NCBI RefSeq assembly: GCF_001720135.1
Contig: NZ_MCRJ01000013.1
Span: forward strand, 1 to 50,767
Length of the DNA: 50,767 bases
Source of the DNA: Methylobrevis pamukkalensis
GTDB lineage: Bacteria; Pseudomonadota; Alphaproteobacteria; Rhizobiales; Pleomorphomonadaceae
Reading direction: 5' to 3'
Both the position numbers and the translations under genes were made by a program. Under the pieces are notes generated by a model that was given only the letters and a program-made list of their open reading frames with translations, did not search any database and was not told the origin of the DNA. This document shows positions 1 through 8,790 of this stretch, in pieces. The first letter of the stretch is position 1. The number at the start of each line of letters is the position of its first letter.

Positions 1-134
1 CCAGGGTCGCGCCGCGCGGGAGCGCGATCGATCGGCGGCTTCTCCGGTCCGAAGCTCCGGCCCCCGCTCCCTGGCCGAGGGAACAAATCGCGCGCCTCCC
101 GCTTGGCATTCAGAGCAATGCCACAGGGGGCGAC

Positions 135-1160
135 ATGTCGGACGAGACCAGCAACCACGATGACGCCAGCCGCGACGACGCCGGCGGCCTTGCGGCCAGA
201 CGGGCCGACGGGCGCGGGCGGGATGCCAGCCGGCCGTCGCAGATCCCGGCGGCCGGGTGGAAGGACATCCTGTGGCGGGTGTGGCAGCAGGCGTCGGAAG
301 ACCGGATCACGCTCGTTGCCGCCGGCAGCGCCTTCTACCTGCTGCTGTCGCTGTTTCCCGCGCTCGCCGCCTTCGTGTCGATCTACGGCTTGGTCGCGGA
401 CCCGACGACGGTGGCCGACCACGTGGCGTTTCTCGGCGGCCTGATGCCCGGCGGCGGCGTGGACATGATCCGGAGCCAGCTCCAGAGCCTCGCCGACCAG
501 GACCGCGAAGCGCTCAGCTTCGGCTTCCTGCTGGCCTTCGCCACCGCCTTCTGGAGCGCGAACAACGGGGTCAAGACGCTGTTCGAGGCGCTCAACATCG
601 CCTACGAGGAACGCGAGAAGCGCTCGTTCATCCACGTCAACCTGCTCGCCTTCTCGTTCACGCTGGGCGCGATGGCCATCGGCATCCTGATGATCGTCGC
701 CGTGGGCATCGTGCCGGCGATGCTGGCGCTGCTGCAGGTCGGCGACTTCTCCGAGACCATCGTCGACCTGCTGCGCTGGCCGATGCTGCTCCTCGCCGTC
801 GGGACCGGCATCTCGGTCCTCTACCGCTTCGGGCCGAGCCGCGAGCGGGCGAAATGGCGCTGGATCACCTGGGGCGGCGGGCTCGCCACCCTCGTCTGGG
901 TCGCGGCCTCGGCCGGGTTTTCCTATTACCTGCAGAATTTCGCCGACTACAACGCGACCTACGGATCGCTGGGCGCGGTGATCGGCATGATGCTGTGGAT
1001 CTGGATCTCGGTCCTGATCGTCATCGTCGGGGCGGAGATCAACGCCGAGATGGAACACCAGACCGCGCGGGACACGACGACCGGCGCGCCGCGCCCCATG
1101 GGCCAGCGCGGCGCGACCATGGCCGACACGCTCGGGGATGCGTCCCACGGCACGCCCTGA
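135..1160 (+). CDS. YihY/BrkB family inner-membrane protein
   Basis: 341-residue integral membrane protein. The N-terminal ~45 residues are polar and charged. A hydrophobic core with about six membrane segments follows, opening with the family-typical GSAFYLLLSLFPALAA stretch (about residues 62-77). Later segments lie near residues 128-145, 170-200, 215-235, 250-270 and 280-305, and the tail is short and polar. The family was once annotated as ribonuclease BN; that activity is not supported for YihY and the true role is unknown. The ATG at 135 follows an AGGGGG ribosome-binding site at 125-130. The next gene on the same strand, DUF421, begins 87 bases downstream, so co-transcription is possible. 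Family assignment is firm; function is not. Confidence 0.9.
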   Translation: MSDETSNHDDASRDDAGGLAARRADGRGRDASRPSQIPAAGWKDILWRVWQQASEDRITLVAAGSAFYLLLSLFPALAAFVSIYGLVADPTTVADHVAFLGGLMPGGGVDMIRSQLQSLADQDREALSFGFLLAFATAFWSANNGVKTLFEALNIAYEEREKRSFIHVNLLAFSFTLGAMAIGILMIVAVGIVPAMLALLQVGDFSETIVDLLRWPMLLLAVGTGISVLYRFGPSRERAKWRWITWGGGLATLVWVAASAGFSYYLQNFADYNATYGSLGAVIGMMLWIWISVLIVIVGAEINAEMEHQTARDTTTGAPRPMGQRGATMADTLGDASHGTP

Positions 1161-1167
1161 CGTCCGG

Positions 1168-1202
1168 GACCGAAGACCGAAGACCGAAGACCGAAGACCG
1201 AA
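1168..1202. repeat. Five tandem copies of a 7-bp unit (GACCGAA)
   Basis: Five perfect head-to-tail copies of GACCGAA begin 8 bases after the YihY stop codon and lie in the gap before the DUF421 gene. This is a short simple repeat that could vary in copy number by slippage. No regulatory role can be read from it. Confidence 0.9.
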
Positions 1203-1247
1203 GACGATCGGCCCCGGCGGGCTCCGAAGCAATGAACGGGGGACCAC

Positions 1248-1729
1248 ATGGACTGGAGCGCAATGTTCTTCCAGGACTGGGAAGGGATCATCCGGACGAT
1301 CATCGTCGGCCTGCTCGCCTATGTGACGCTGGTGATCTTCCTGCGGATCTCCGGCAAGCGCACGCTGGCCAAGCTGAATGCCTTCGATCTGGTCGTCACG
1401 GTCGCGCTCGGCTCGACGCTTTCGGCGATCGTCCTGCAGGAGTCCGTCGCGCTGGCGGAGGGCGCGGCCGCGCTGGCGCTGCTGATCCTGGCGCAATATG
1501 CCGTCACCTACACGTCGGTGCGTTCGGCCACCTTCGCGGCGGCGGTCCGCTCGGAGCCGACGCTGCTGGCCAGGGACGGCCTTTTCTGCGAGGCGGCGAT
1601 GCGCCGCGAGCGGATCACCCGCCCCGAAATCCTGAGTGCCATCCGCTCGAACGGCGGTCACGACATCGCCGATGTGGACGCACTCATCCTGGAGAGCGAC
1701 GCAGTCTCAGCGTGTCCCTGCGCGGATAG
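1248..1729 (+). CDS. DUF421 (YetF-like) membrane protein, C-terminal frameshift
   Basis: Small inner-membrane protein of the DUF421/YetF family. Hydrophobic segments lie near residues 12-32, 50-68 and 70-90. The family signature RISGKRTLAKLNAFDLVVTV is near residues 38-57, followed by a soluble YetF domain. The read frame runs cleanly to residue ~151 (LILESD) and then changes into arginine- and serine-rich sequence. Adding one G at 1700/1701 restores the expected end ESDGSLSVSLRG with a stop at 1727-1729, giving 160 residues, close to the family size. The uncorrected frame would instead run to 2018. I treat the gene as intact apart from a probable one-base sequence error. The start at 1248 has an upstream ACGGGGGA. 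Function unknown; members are often stress-associated. Confidence 0.82.
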
Positions 1730-2029
1730 GGGCGCCGCCCGGGCTCTCGCATCTCGAGATGCCACGACGTCCGTGTCCTCGCGGGCGATCGCGAGGAAGA
1801 CGCCGGGCTCTCGTCCGGCCGCCCTCCTTTTCGTGCCTGGGGCTCCCGCCACCGTCCGTCCGGCAAGGTCCGGTCGACGTCATCAATCCGCAGTTGCTCC
1901 GGAGACGCCAACGCGTCACTCTTGGCCCCAGTGTCCTCTGCCCGTCGCCGCAGGACACGAAAGATTCGCGGGAACCACCGGCTACGCTCGGCCGGTCTCT
2001 GCTCGAAGAAGCACATGAGGGTGGGTTCC
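1730..2029. other. Intergenic region, no gene seen
   Basis: About 300 bases between the corrected end of the DUF421 gene and the histidine kinase. Open frames here have no recognisable protein character and are explained by high GC. No hairpin or promoter could be named with confidence. Confidence 0.5.
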
Positions 2030-3028
2030 ATGCCATTTCGCGACGAGAGTCATCCCCTTTGGCACATCAGCAGCCTGAAGCGCGCCCTGCACGCGGCCGG
2101 TGTCGCGCTCTGGTCGTGGACCGTCCAGACCGACGCCTTTGCGATGGACGAGCAGGCCTTCAAGCTGTGGGGGCTGCCGCCAAGCGAGAAGGTCATCTTC
2201 GAGGATCTCTCCTCGCGCATCCACCCCGCGGACCGGGACCGGGTACGCGCGGCGTTCAATGCCACCCGGGCGCTGGTCGGGGCCTACGAGATCGACTTCC
2301 GGATCCTCGTCGGCCAGGAAATCCGCTGGATCTCCGCGCGCGGGCTCGGAAACGACGAGGGGCTGCACGAGGGCCGGATGTCCGGCGTGTTCCTCGATGT
2401 CACCGGGCGCAAGCAGGCCGAGGAGGGTCATGAACTCCTTGCCGGCGAGATGAGCCACCGGGTGAAGAACCTGCTGGCGATCGCCGCCGGCCTCACCTCG
2501 CTCACCTCGCGCTCGGCCGAGACCGTCGAGGACATGGCGCAGGAACTCACCCTGCGCCTGAGGGCGCTCGGCCGCGCCCACGACCTCGTCCGCCCCCTCG
2601 CCGGCAACCAGGGCCGCGCCGCCCTTCTCGGCGACCTGATCGCCGTGCTGCTGGCGCCCTATGACGACACCGGCGCGTTCAGCGGGCGCGTCCGCGTCGC
2701 CGTGCCCCGGATGGGCATCGGCGAGCAGTCGGCGACGACGCTGGCGCTGGTGGTCCACGAGCTTGCGACGAATTCGCTGAAATACGGGGCCCTGTCGGCG
2801 ACGTCCGGCATGCTGGACATCACCGGAAACTCCTCCGACGAGGAGGTCTGCGTCGTGTGGACCGAACGGGGCGGGCCTCCCGTCGTCGACACCGGCGCAG
2901 CGGGCTACGGCAGCAAGCTCCTCAACAGGAGCGTCACCGGCCAGCTTGGCGGATCGATCAAGACCGACTGGTCCGCCGACGGCATCATCGTGACGCTGAC
3001 CATGAACGGCGAACGGCTGGCCCAGTGA
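2030..3028 (+). CDS. PAS-domain HWE/HisKA_2-type sensor histidine kinase
   Basis: 332-residue soluble kinase with no membrane segment. A PAS domain covers about residues 12-125; it contains WSWTVQTD and the family-typical VFLDVTGRKQAEE at its end. The phosphoacceptor region follows with MSHRVKNLLAIAAGL (H-box). The ATPase domain has the N-box HELATNSLKYGALS and a glycine-rich C-terminal part (GYGSKLLNRSVTGQLGG). This is the short kinase type common in alphaproteobacteria, often linked to light or general stress signalling. No response regulator lies next to it, so its partner is probably encoded elsewhere. I chose the ATG at 2030, preceded by GAGGGTGGG; an ATG at 2015 is also in frame. The stop lies inside a 12-bp tandem repeat. 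Confidence 0.88.
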   Translation: MPFRDESHPLWHISSLKRALHAAGVALWSWTVQTDAFAMDEQAFKLWGLPPSEKVIFEDLSSRIHPADRDRVRAAFNATRALVGAYEIDFRILVGQEIRWISARGLGNDEGLHEGRMSGVFLDVTGRKQAEEGHELLAGEMSHRVKNLLAIAAGLTSLTSRSAETVEDMAQELTLRLRALGRAHDLVRPLAGNQGRAALLGDLIAVLLAPYDDTGAFSGRVRVAVPRMGIGEQSATTLALVVHELATNSLKYGALSATSGMLDITGNSSDEEVCVVWTERGGPPVVDTGAAGYGSKLLNRSVTGQLGGSIKTDWSADGIIVTLTMNGERLAQ

Positions 3029-3060
3029 CAGGGTGAGTGACAGGGTGAGTGACAGGGAGG
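3025..3060. repeat. Three tandem 12-bp units (GTGACAGGGTGA) over a stop codon
   Basis: Two perfect copies and one degenerate copy (GTGACAGGGAGG). The first copy includes the TGA stop of the histidine kinase at 3026-3028, so the unit has duplicated the gene end. Confidence 0.85.
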
Positions 3061-3090
3061 CGGTGCGCCCGGCCGCCACCTTTCCGCTCA

Positions 3091-3102
3091 GACGGGCCCG
3101 TC
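3091..3102. terminator. Perfect 12-bp palindrome between convergent genes
   Basis: GACGGGCCCGTC is a perfect palindrome in the 85-base gap between the convergent histidine kinase and the peptide-transport ATPase. A role in transcription termination is possible, but there is no T-run and no loop, so the support is weak. Confidence 0.3.
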
Positions 3103-3113
3103 ACAGACGCCTG

Positions 3114-4829
3114 TCACACCGGCGGATGCGGGATCGAGGACAGGAGTTCGCGGGTGTAGGGGTCCTGCGGGTTCGACAGGACCTCGCGCGTCATCCCCTG
3201 CTCGACGATCCGCCCGGCGCGCATCACGACCACCCGGTCGCACAGCAGCCGCACCACCTCCAGGTCATGGCTGACGAAGATGTAGCTCATGCCGAGCTTG
3301 ATCTTGAGATCCTGCAGCAGGTTCAGCACCACCGCCTGCACCGAGACGTCGAGGGCGGCCGTCGGTTCGTCGAGAATGACGAGATCCGGGTCGAGGGCGA
3401 TCGCCCGGGCGATGCCGACGCGGGCCTTCTGGCCGCCGGAGAGCTGGTGCGGGAATCGGTCGAGCAGGTGTTCGGGGAAGCCGACGAGGCGGGCGAGTTC
3501 CTCGACCCGCGCCTTCAGCGCCGCGCCGTTCATCGGCGTGCCCATGCGCAGGATCGGGTCGGCGATGGCGCGGCCGACCTGGAATCGCGGGTTGAGACTG
3601 TCGGTCGGGTCCTGGAACACCATCTGGATGCGGCGGCGCAGCGGCGAGCGGGCGAACTGCCGCGCCGGGATCGCGCCGATGTCGATGCCGTCGAAGACCA
3701 GGCTGCCGGAGGTACGGTCGGTGAGGCGGTTGACCATCATCGAGGTGGTCGACTTGCCGCAGCCGGATTCGCCGACGAGGCCGAGGCTCTCGCCGCGTCC
3801 GACGGCAAACGAGATGCCGTCGACGGCACGGAAGGGCGTCAGATCCTCGTCCGTGCCGCGACCCATGAGCCTGGCCAGCGTCAGGCCGACGCCCTTCTTC
3901 GGGTATTCCTTGACGAGGCTCGTCACGGTCAGCAGCGGCGTCCCGTCGGTCGCGGCCGCGGGCCTGGGCTCGGGCGGGGTCAGGTCGCTGCCTTCGGGCA
4001 GCAAGTCGCGCAAGGTCACGCCGCCGCGCGGCGTCGCCCGCATCAGCTTGCGTGTGTAGGCGTGGCTCGGTGCCTTGAAGATCGTTCCGGCAAGCGCCGT
4101 CTCCACCACCCGGCCCTTTTCCATCACCATCACCCGGTCGCAATAGGCGGCGGCAAGGCCGAGATCGTGGGTGATCAGGAGGGTCGACATGCCGCGCGCG
4201 CGGGTCAGCTCCATCACGAGGTCCATCACCGCCTTCTGGGTGGTGACGTCGAGGCCGGTGGTGGGTTCATCGGCGATCAGCAGCTGCGGCCGGCAGGCGA
4301 GCGCCAGCGCGATGACGATGCGCTGGCACATGCCGCCCGACAATTCGAAGGGATAGGCGTCGTAGCGCTCCTCGGGCCTTGCGATCCGCACCTCGGTCAG
4401 CGCCGCGATCGCCTTTTCCTTGGCATCCGCCGAGCCGGCGAGCGCGTGTTCCTTCAGCACGTCCTCGATCTGCCGGCCGACGGTGCGGATCGGATTGAGC
4501 GCGGCCCGCGGATTCTGGAAGATCATCGACATCTCGCGGCCGCGCAGCGCCCGCACCTGCTTCTCGCTCGCCGCGACGAGGTCGACGCCGGAGAAGGTCA
4601 TGCTGCCCTCGGCGATGCGGCCGGCGCGGTCGAGGATGCGCATCACCGTGTAGGAGGTGACCGACTTGCCCGAGCCGGATTCGCCGACGATCGCCAGCGT
4701 CTCGCCCTTGGCGACGTCGAGATCGACCTGCTCGACCGCGCGGACCGTGCCGCGCCGTGTCGCGAACTCGACGGTGAGGCCCCGCACCTCCAGCAGCGGC
4801 ACCGGGGGATGGTTGGTGTGGACGTTCAT
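3114..4829 (-). CDS. Fused double ATPase of a peptide/nickel-type ABC importer (DppD-DppF)
   Basis: 571 residues with two complete ABC ATPase domains in one chain, where classical dipeptide systems use two proteins. Domain 1 (about residues 10-260) has Walker A GESGSGKSV, signature LSGGMCQRI and Walker B LLIADEPTTGLD. Domain 2 (about 300-560) has [23 protein letters not shown] and LVILDEPTAALD. Each is followed by the oligopeptide-transporter C-terminal region (SHAYTRKLM and QDPYTRELL). It powers the permeases encoded just upstream. The ATG at 4829 lies 11 bases after the permease stop and follows GGGAGGCC; the longer open frame upstream is a shadow of the permease gene. It is the last gene of the operon. 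Confidence 0.93.
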   Translation of the reverse strand: MNVHTNHPPVPLLEVRGLTVEFATRRGTVRAVEQVDLDVAKGETLAIVGESGSGKSVTSYTVMRILDRAGRIAEGSMTFSGVDLVAASEKQVRALRGREMSMIFQNPRAALNPIRTVGRQIEDVLKEHALAGSADAKEKAIAALTEVRIARPEERYDAYPFELSGGMCQRIVIALALACRPQLLIADEPTTGLDVTTQKAVMDLVMELTRARGMSTLLITHDLGLAAAYCDRVMVMEKGRVVETALAGTIFKAPSHAYTRKLMRATPRGGVTLRDLLPEGSDLTPPEPRPAAATDGTPLLTVTSLVKEYPKKGVGLTLARLMGRGTDEDLTPFRAVDGISFAVGRGESLGLVGESGCGKSTTSMMVNRLTDRTSGSLVFDGIDIGAIPARQFARSPLRRRIQMVFQDPTDSLNPRFQVGRAIADPILRMGTPMNGAALKARVEELARLVGFPEHLLDRFPHQLSGGQKARVGIARAIALDPDLVILDEPTAALDVSVQAVVLNLLQDLKIKLGMSYIFVSHDLEVVRLLCDRVVVMRAGRIVEQGMTREVLSNPQDPYTRELLSSIPHPPV

Positions 4830-4840
4830 CGCGGCCTCCC

Positions 4841-5725
4841 TCACGTGCGGCGCTGCGGGTCGACGAGATCGCGCAGACCGTCGCCGAGCAGGTTGAAGCA
4901 GAACACGGCGAGCATCAGCGTCACGCCGGGGAAGAAGGCGATCCACCATTCGCCCGAAACGATGAAGGCGGCGCCCTCCGCCACCATGATCCCCCATTCG
5001 GGGGTCGGCGGACGCACGCCGAGGCCGATGAAGGAGAGGCCCGCGGCGTTGAGGATGGCGTAGCCCATGGTCAGCGACACCTGCACCATCATGATCGGCA
5101 GGGTGTTGGGCATGATCTGGCCGAGCAGGATGCGCCATTCGCCGTTGCCGCAGAGCCGGGCCGCCTGCACGAAGCCGGCGTCGCGGCGCACGTTGGCCTC
5201 GGCCCTGGCGACGCGGGCATAGAGCGGGAAGTTCACGATCGCGGTGGCGAGCACGATGTTGGTCACCGTGTTGCCGAGCGCCGCGACGATGCCCATGGCC
5301 AGCACGAACAGCGGGAAGGCCATGATCGTGTCGCAGATGCGGCCGACCACCTGGTCGGTCCAGCCGCCGAAATAGCCGGCGGCAAGGCCCGCGAGGCCGC
5401 CGACGACGAAGACGAGCGCGACCGAGGCGATGGCGATCGTCATGTCGAGCCGGGTCGCGACGACGACGCGGCTGAAGATGTCGCGGCCGAGCTGGTCGGT
5501 GCCGAACCAGTGGGCGGCGCTCGGCGGGGCCAGCGCCGCCGCGGTGTCGCTCGCCAGCGGATCGTAGGGCACGACGTGAGGTCCGACGAGGCCGGCGAGC
5601 AGGAACAGGATGAACAGGCCGAAGGAGAGGCCCGTCACCGGGTTCTCGGTGACGATGTGGCGGGCGTGGGCGAGCAGGCCGGTGGCGGCCTTTTCGGCAG
5701 GCAGGGAGGTGGGGGTCGCGGTCAT
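4841..5725 (-). CDS. Peptide-type ABC transporter permease (DppC-like)
   Basis: 294-residue inner-membrane permease. It has an N-terminal membrane segment (about residues 34-54) and then the DppC-family motif VVPYDPLASD near residue 60. The GTDQLGRDIFSRVV motif (about 93-106) is highly typical of this family. About five further membrane segments follow, including the EAA-type loop ARAEANVRRDAGFVQAARLCG that contacts the ATPase. The start codon overlaps the stop of the dppB-like gene by ATGA (5722-5725), which fixes the start and implies translational coupling. With the upstream permease and the fused ATPase it forms the membrane part of the importer. Confidence 0.93.
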   Translation of the reverse strand: MTATPTSLPAEKAATGLLAHARHIVTENPVTGLSFGLFILFLLAGLVGPHVVPYDPLASDTAAALAPPSAAHWFGTDQLGRDIFSRVVVATRLDMTIAIASVALVFVVGGLAGLAAGYFGGWTDQVVGRICDTIMAFPLFVLAMGIVAALGNTVTNIVLATAIVNFPLYARVARAEANVRRDAGFVQAARLCGNGEWRILLGQIMPNTLPIMMVQVSLTMGYAILNAAGLSFIGLGVRPPTPEWGIMVAEGAAFIVSGEWWIAFFPGVTLMLAVFCFNLLGDGLRDLVDPQRRT

Positions 5726-6735
5726 GCTTCGATCCTCACGCGCGGGTCGATGACGCCGTAGAGAATGTCGATCAGCAGGTTGAGCAGGACGTAGAGGATC
5801 GCCATGGCGAGGACGAAACCCTGCACCGGGGCGAAGTCGGAGGCGATCAATGCCTCGACCGCGTAGGAGCCGATGCCGGGCCAGGCGAAGACCTTCTCCA
5901 CCAGCACGTTGGCGCCGAGCAGGAAGGAGAACACCATGCCGAGCGTGGTGATGATCGGCAGCAGCGCGTTGCGGAAGGCGTAGGTGATCACGACCTTCCC
6001 CGGCGGCAGGCCGTTCGCCCGCGCGGTGCGCACGAAGTCGGAGGCGAGCACCGCCAGCATCGAGGCGCGGGTCATGCGGGTGATCGGCGCCAGCGAGAAG
6101 ATGCCGAGGGTGAGCGCCGGCAGCCAGATCTGGGAAAAGGCGGCGCGGAACAGCTCCAGGTCGCCCATCAGCAGGCTGTCGATCAGGAAGAAGCCGGTGA
6201 CGCGCTCGGGATCGGAGAAGAAGAAGTCGAGCCGCCCCATCGGCGCCGGCGCCCAGCCGAGGATGAAGTAGAAGACGTAGACCAGCAGCAGGCCGGTGAA
6301 GAACACCGGCAGCGACACGCCGGCCGTCGCGATCACCCGCGACAGATGGTCGATCCACGAGCCCTGCCTGACCGCCGCCAGCACGCCGAGCGGCAGGGCG
6401 ATCGCCATCGAGACGATCAGGCCGAGCAGGGTCAGCTCCGCCGAGGCCGGCAGGCGGGTGGTGATCTCGTGCATCACCGGCAGGCCGGTGGTGAGCGAGG
6501 TGCCGAGGTCGCCCTGCGCAAGATCCACGACATAGGCGAGGAACTGCTCGAGCAGCGGCCGGTCGAGACCGAGGCTGCGGCGGATCTCCTCGATCGCCTC
6601 CGGGGTGGCGGCGGGGCCGGCGAAATAGGCGGCCGGATCGCCGGGCATCACCCGGGTGAGGAGGAAGGTGACGATGACCACGCCGATCAGGCTGGGAACC
6701 ACGGTCCCGAGCCGTTTCAGGATCTTGCCGAGCAT
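5722..6735 (-). CDS. Peptide-type ABC transporter permease (DppB-like)
   Basis: 337-residue inner-membrane permease. It starts MLGKILKRLGTVVPSLIGVV, with the first membrane segment at residues 9-30 and the family motif MPGDPAAYF nearby. Five more membrane segments follow, and the cytoplasmic coupling loop RTARANGLPPGKVVITYAFRN lies near residues 240-260. It pairs with the DppC-like permease, overlapping it by ATGA. The ATG at 6735 lies about 100 bases downstream of the binding-protein gene in the same operon. Its substrate is set by the binding protein and cannot be named from the permease. Confidence 0.93.
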   Translation of the reverse strand: MLGKILKRLGTVVPSLIGVVIVTFLLTRVMPGDPAAYFAGPAATPEAIEEIRRSLGLDRPLLEQFLAYVVDLAQGDLGTSLTTGLPVMHEITTRLPASAELTLLGLIVSMAIALPLGVLAAVRQGSWIDHLSRVIATAGVSLPVFFTGLLLVYVFYFILGWAPAPMGRLDFFFSDPERVTGFFLIDSLLMGDLELFRAAFSQIWLPALTLGIFSLAPITRMTRASMLAVLASDFVRTARANGLPPGKVVITYAFRNALLPIITTLGMVFSFLLGANVLVEKVFAWPGIGSYAVEALIASDFAPVQGFVLAMAILYVLLNLLIDILYGVIDPRVRIEA

Positions 6736-6836
6736 GGGGCTGCTCCCGGTGAAGGAGGGAAGCCGGGCCGCGGACGGTCCGGCGGTCTCATGGTCGCGAA
6801 GGGGCGGACCACCGATCGGGCGGCCCGCCCGCCGGG

Positions 6837-8465
6837 TCACGCCTCCTTGACGAGGGCGCGGTAGTCGAGCCGGCGGTGGAACCAGTACTGGTAGCCCGAC
6901 ACGTTCTTCTGCATCGCGACGTTGACGTAGGGCTGGTAGAGCGGGATGCGCGGCACGTCCTTGAAGGCAAGGTCGACGAAGCCCTTGCAGTCGGCCTCGT
7001 AGGCCGCCGTGTCGCCGGCGGCCGCCGCCGCGCGGGCGCCGTCGATGAAGCCGTCCATGGTCGGCGACTGGTAGCTCATGGTGTTGAACACGGAATTGTT
7101 GCCGTGGTAGCACCAGAAGAAGAAGTATTCCGGATAGTCGAGCCAGCCCGAGAACACGTTGGTGTAGAGCGGGAGCTCCTTCTTGTTGAGCTCGGTCCGC
7201 CAGTTCGCGCCCGGGATCTTGTTGATCGTGGTGCGGATGCCGACCTTGGCGAGGCTTTCCTGCACGAGTACGCAGAGCGGCTCGTTGACGCCGGCAAAGC
7301 CGAGGTCGAAGGAGAGGGTCGTCTCGAAGCCGTCGGGATAGCCGGCCTCGGTCAGCAGCGCTTTCGCCTTCTCCAGATCGGTGCTGAAGGTGGTCGCCTG
7401 CGGCCACTTCGCTTCCGTCGGCGTGCCGGGGGCGGCACCGAACATCGGCTTGGCGAGGCCGAACAGCACCGCGTCCATGATCTTCTGGTAGGGCACCGCG
7501 CAGGCGACGGCCTGGCGCACCAGCGGATTGTCGAAGGGCGGCTTCGTGACGTTCATGCCGAGATACTGGACGCCGTTCGAATAGGGCGTCGAGACGATGT
7601 TCAGCTTGCCGGCGTCCTTCAGCTCCACGAAATCCTTGTTCGGCAGGTCGTAGGAGATGTCCGCGTCGCCGCGCTCCAGCAGCGCCCGGCGGTTGCCGGC
7701 CGACGGCACCATGCGCCAGACGATGCGCTTGACCTTCGGCATCGGGCCGAGCTTCCAGTCCTCGTTGCGCTCGTAGACCACCTCGGTGCCGGCGGTCCAC
7801 TTCACCACCTTGTAGGCGCCGGCGCCGGCGCCGTTGACCTTGGTGTAGTCGAGGCCCCAGGGATCTTCGGCCGTCGCCTTCGACTTCACGAGTTCCGAAT
7901 TGATCACGCAGGGCACGATCACGGCGAGATCCGGGATCGTCAGCCGGTCCTTGCGCAGGAAATCGACGCGGACGGTGTGGTCGTCGAGGACCACGAACTG
8001 CTCGGGCTTTTCCAGCGAGCCGGCCTTCATCTGGAAGGTCGGGAAGCCGCCGACGCTGACGGCGCGGTCGAGCGACCACTTCACGTCCCTGGCCGTCACC
8101 GGCGTGCCGTCGTGGAAGGTGGCGTCTTTCCGCAGCTTGAAGGTCGCCGACATGTCGCCGACGGTCATGTCCTCGGCGAGTTCCGGGATGATCGCGTCGC
8201 GGTCGTAGAGCTGCTTGCCGGTCTCGTCCGTCTTCATGCCGTGGCTGAGCAGGCGGGCGTTGGTGTTCCACGACACCTCGTAGCCGGGCACGTTGGTGCC
8301 GACCCCGTGGATGTCGATGTTGTTCGGGCCGCTCTCGGAGACGATCAGCAGCGTCTCGGCGCGCGACTGCGCCTGGGCCTTGTTGATGAAGGCGGGCGCG
8401 GCAACGCCGGCGGCGGCGCCCAGCGCGGTGGCGGTGGTGGTCTTCAGGAACTCGCGGCGGTTCAT
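6837..8465 (-). CDS. Peptide-type ABC transporter substrate-binding protein, Tat signal
   Basis: 542-residue periplasmic binding protein of the DppA/OppA family (SBP_bac_5). The N-terminus MNRREFLKTTTATALG has a twin-arginine motif followed by a hydrophobic stretch and an AQA-type cleavage site near residue 33. This predicts export in folded form through the Tat system. Family features include PELAEDMTVGD, FKLRKDATFHDGTPVTARDV and repeated aromatic ligand-pocket segments. The next genes encode permeases and ATPase, so this is the first gene of a four-gene importer operon. A GntR regulator diverges upstream, and palindromic 8-mers in the shared promoter region probably serve it. The ligand may be a peptide, opine or other amine; this is not resolved. 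Confidence 0.92.
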   Translation of the reverse strand: MNRREFLKTTTATALGAAAGVAAPAFINKAQAQSRAETLLIVSESGPNNIDIHGVGTNVPGYEVSWNTNARLLSHGMKTDETGKQLYDRDAIIPELAEDMTVGDMSATFKLRKDATFHDGTPVTARDVKWSLDRAVSVGGFPTFQMKAGSLEKPEQFVVLDDHTVRVDFLRKDRLTIPDLAVIVPCVINSELVKSKATAEDPWGLDYTKVNGAGAGAYKVVKWTAGTEVVYERNEDWKLGPMPKVKRIVWRMVPSAGNRRALLERGDADISYDLPNKDFVELKDAGKLNIVSTPYSNGVQYLGMNVTKPPFDNPLVRQAVACAVPYQKIMDAVLFGLAKPMFGAAPGTPTEAKWPQATTFSTDLEKAKALLTEAGYPDGFETTLSFDLGFAGVNEPLCVLVQESLAKVGIRTTINKIPGANWRTELNKKELPLYTNVFSGWLDYPEYFFFWCYHGNNSVFNTMSYQSPTMDGFIDGARAAAAAGDTAAYEADCKGFVDLAFKDVPRIPLYQPYVNVAMQKNVSGYQYWFHRRLDYRALVKEA

Positions 8466-8790
8466 GGGCGTGGCACCCCCTCTTCTGGATATGTCCGGCG
8501 ACAGGCCGGCGCGTGGCGGTCGCAGCCGGGTCCGGCGAGCGTGAAGACGCCCGGGAGGCCGGCGCGAACAGATCTCGGGAACGATGGGTAAGGCCGGATG
8601 TCCGTGCATCCTTGACCGCAATCTTGCATGCAATTTTCTCCAACTGCATGCATAAATAGATGTCATCGCTGCTGAAAGTTCAGCCTGTATGCAGCCGAGA
8701 ATCTGTGCATGATCTGGCCGATGGTCCTCGCGGCATCCGGCCTGTGCCGGCGCGCGGGACCGCGAGCGACCAGGGACACGCCTCGACATC
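8466..8790. promoter_or_regulatory. Divergent control region between the peptide-importer operon and gntR
   Basis: A 325-base gap between divergent genes. It holds TTGCATGCAA (8624-8633), TGCATGCA (8645-8652), a perfect inverted repeat GCTGAA-AG-TTCAGC (8671-8684) and TGTATGCA (8686-8693). An AT-rich patch (8653-8659, TATTTAT on the minus strand) could be part of the importer promoter. The palindromic 8-mers have the compact layout known for FCD-class GntR operators. Binding by the adjacent regulator is inferred from position. Confidence 0.6.

Noticed and set aside
3033-5063. 676-codon open frame on the plus strand
   Set aside because: Antisense to the double ATPase, which has both Walker and signature motifs twice.
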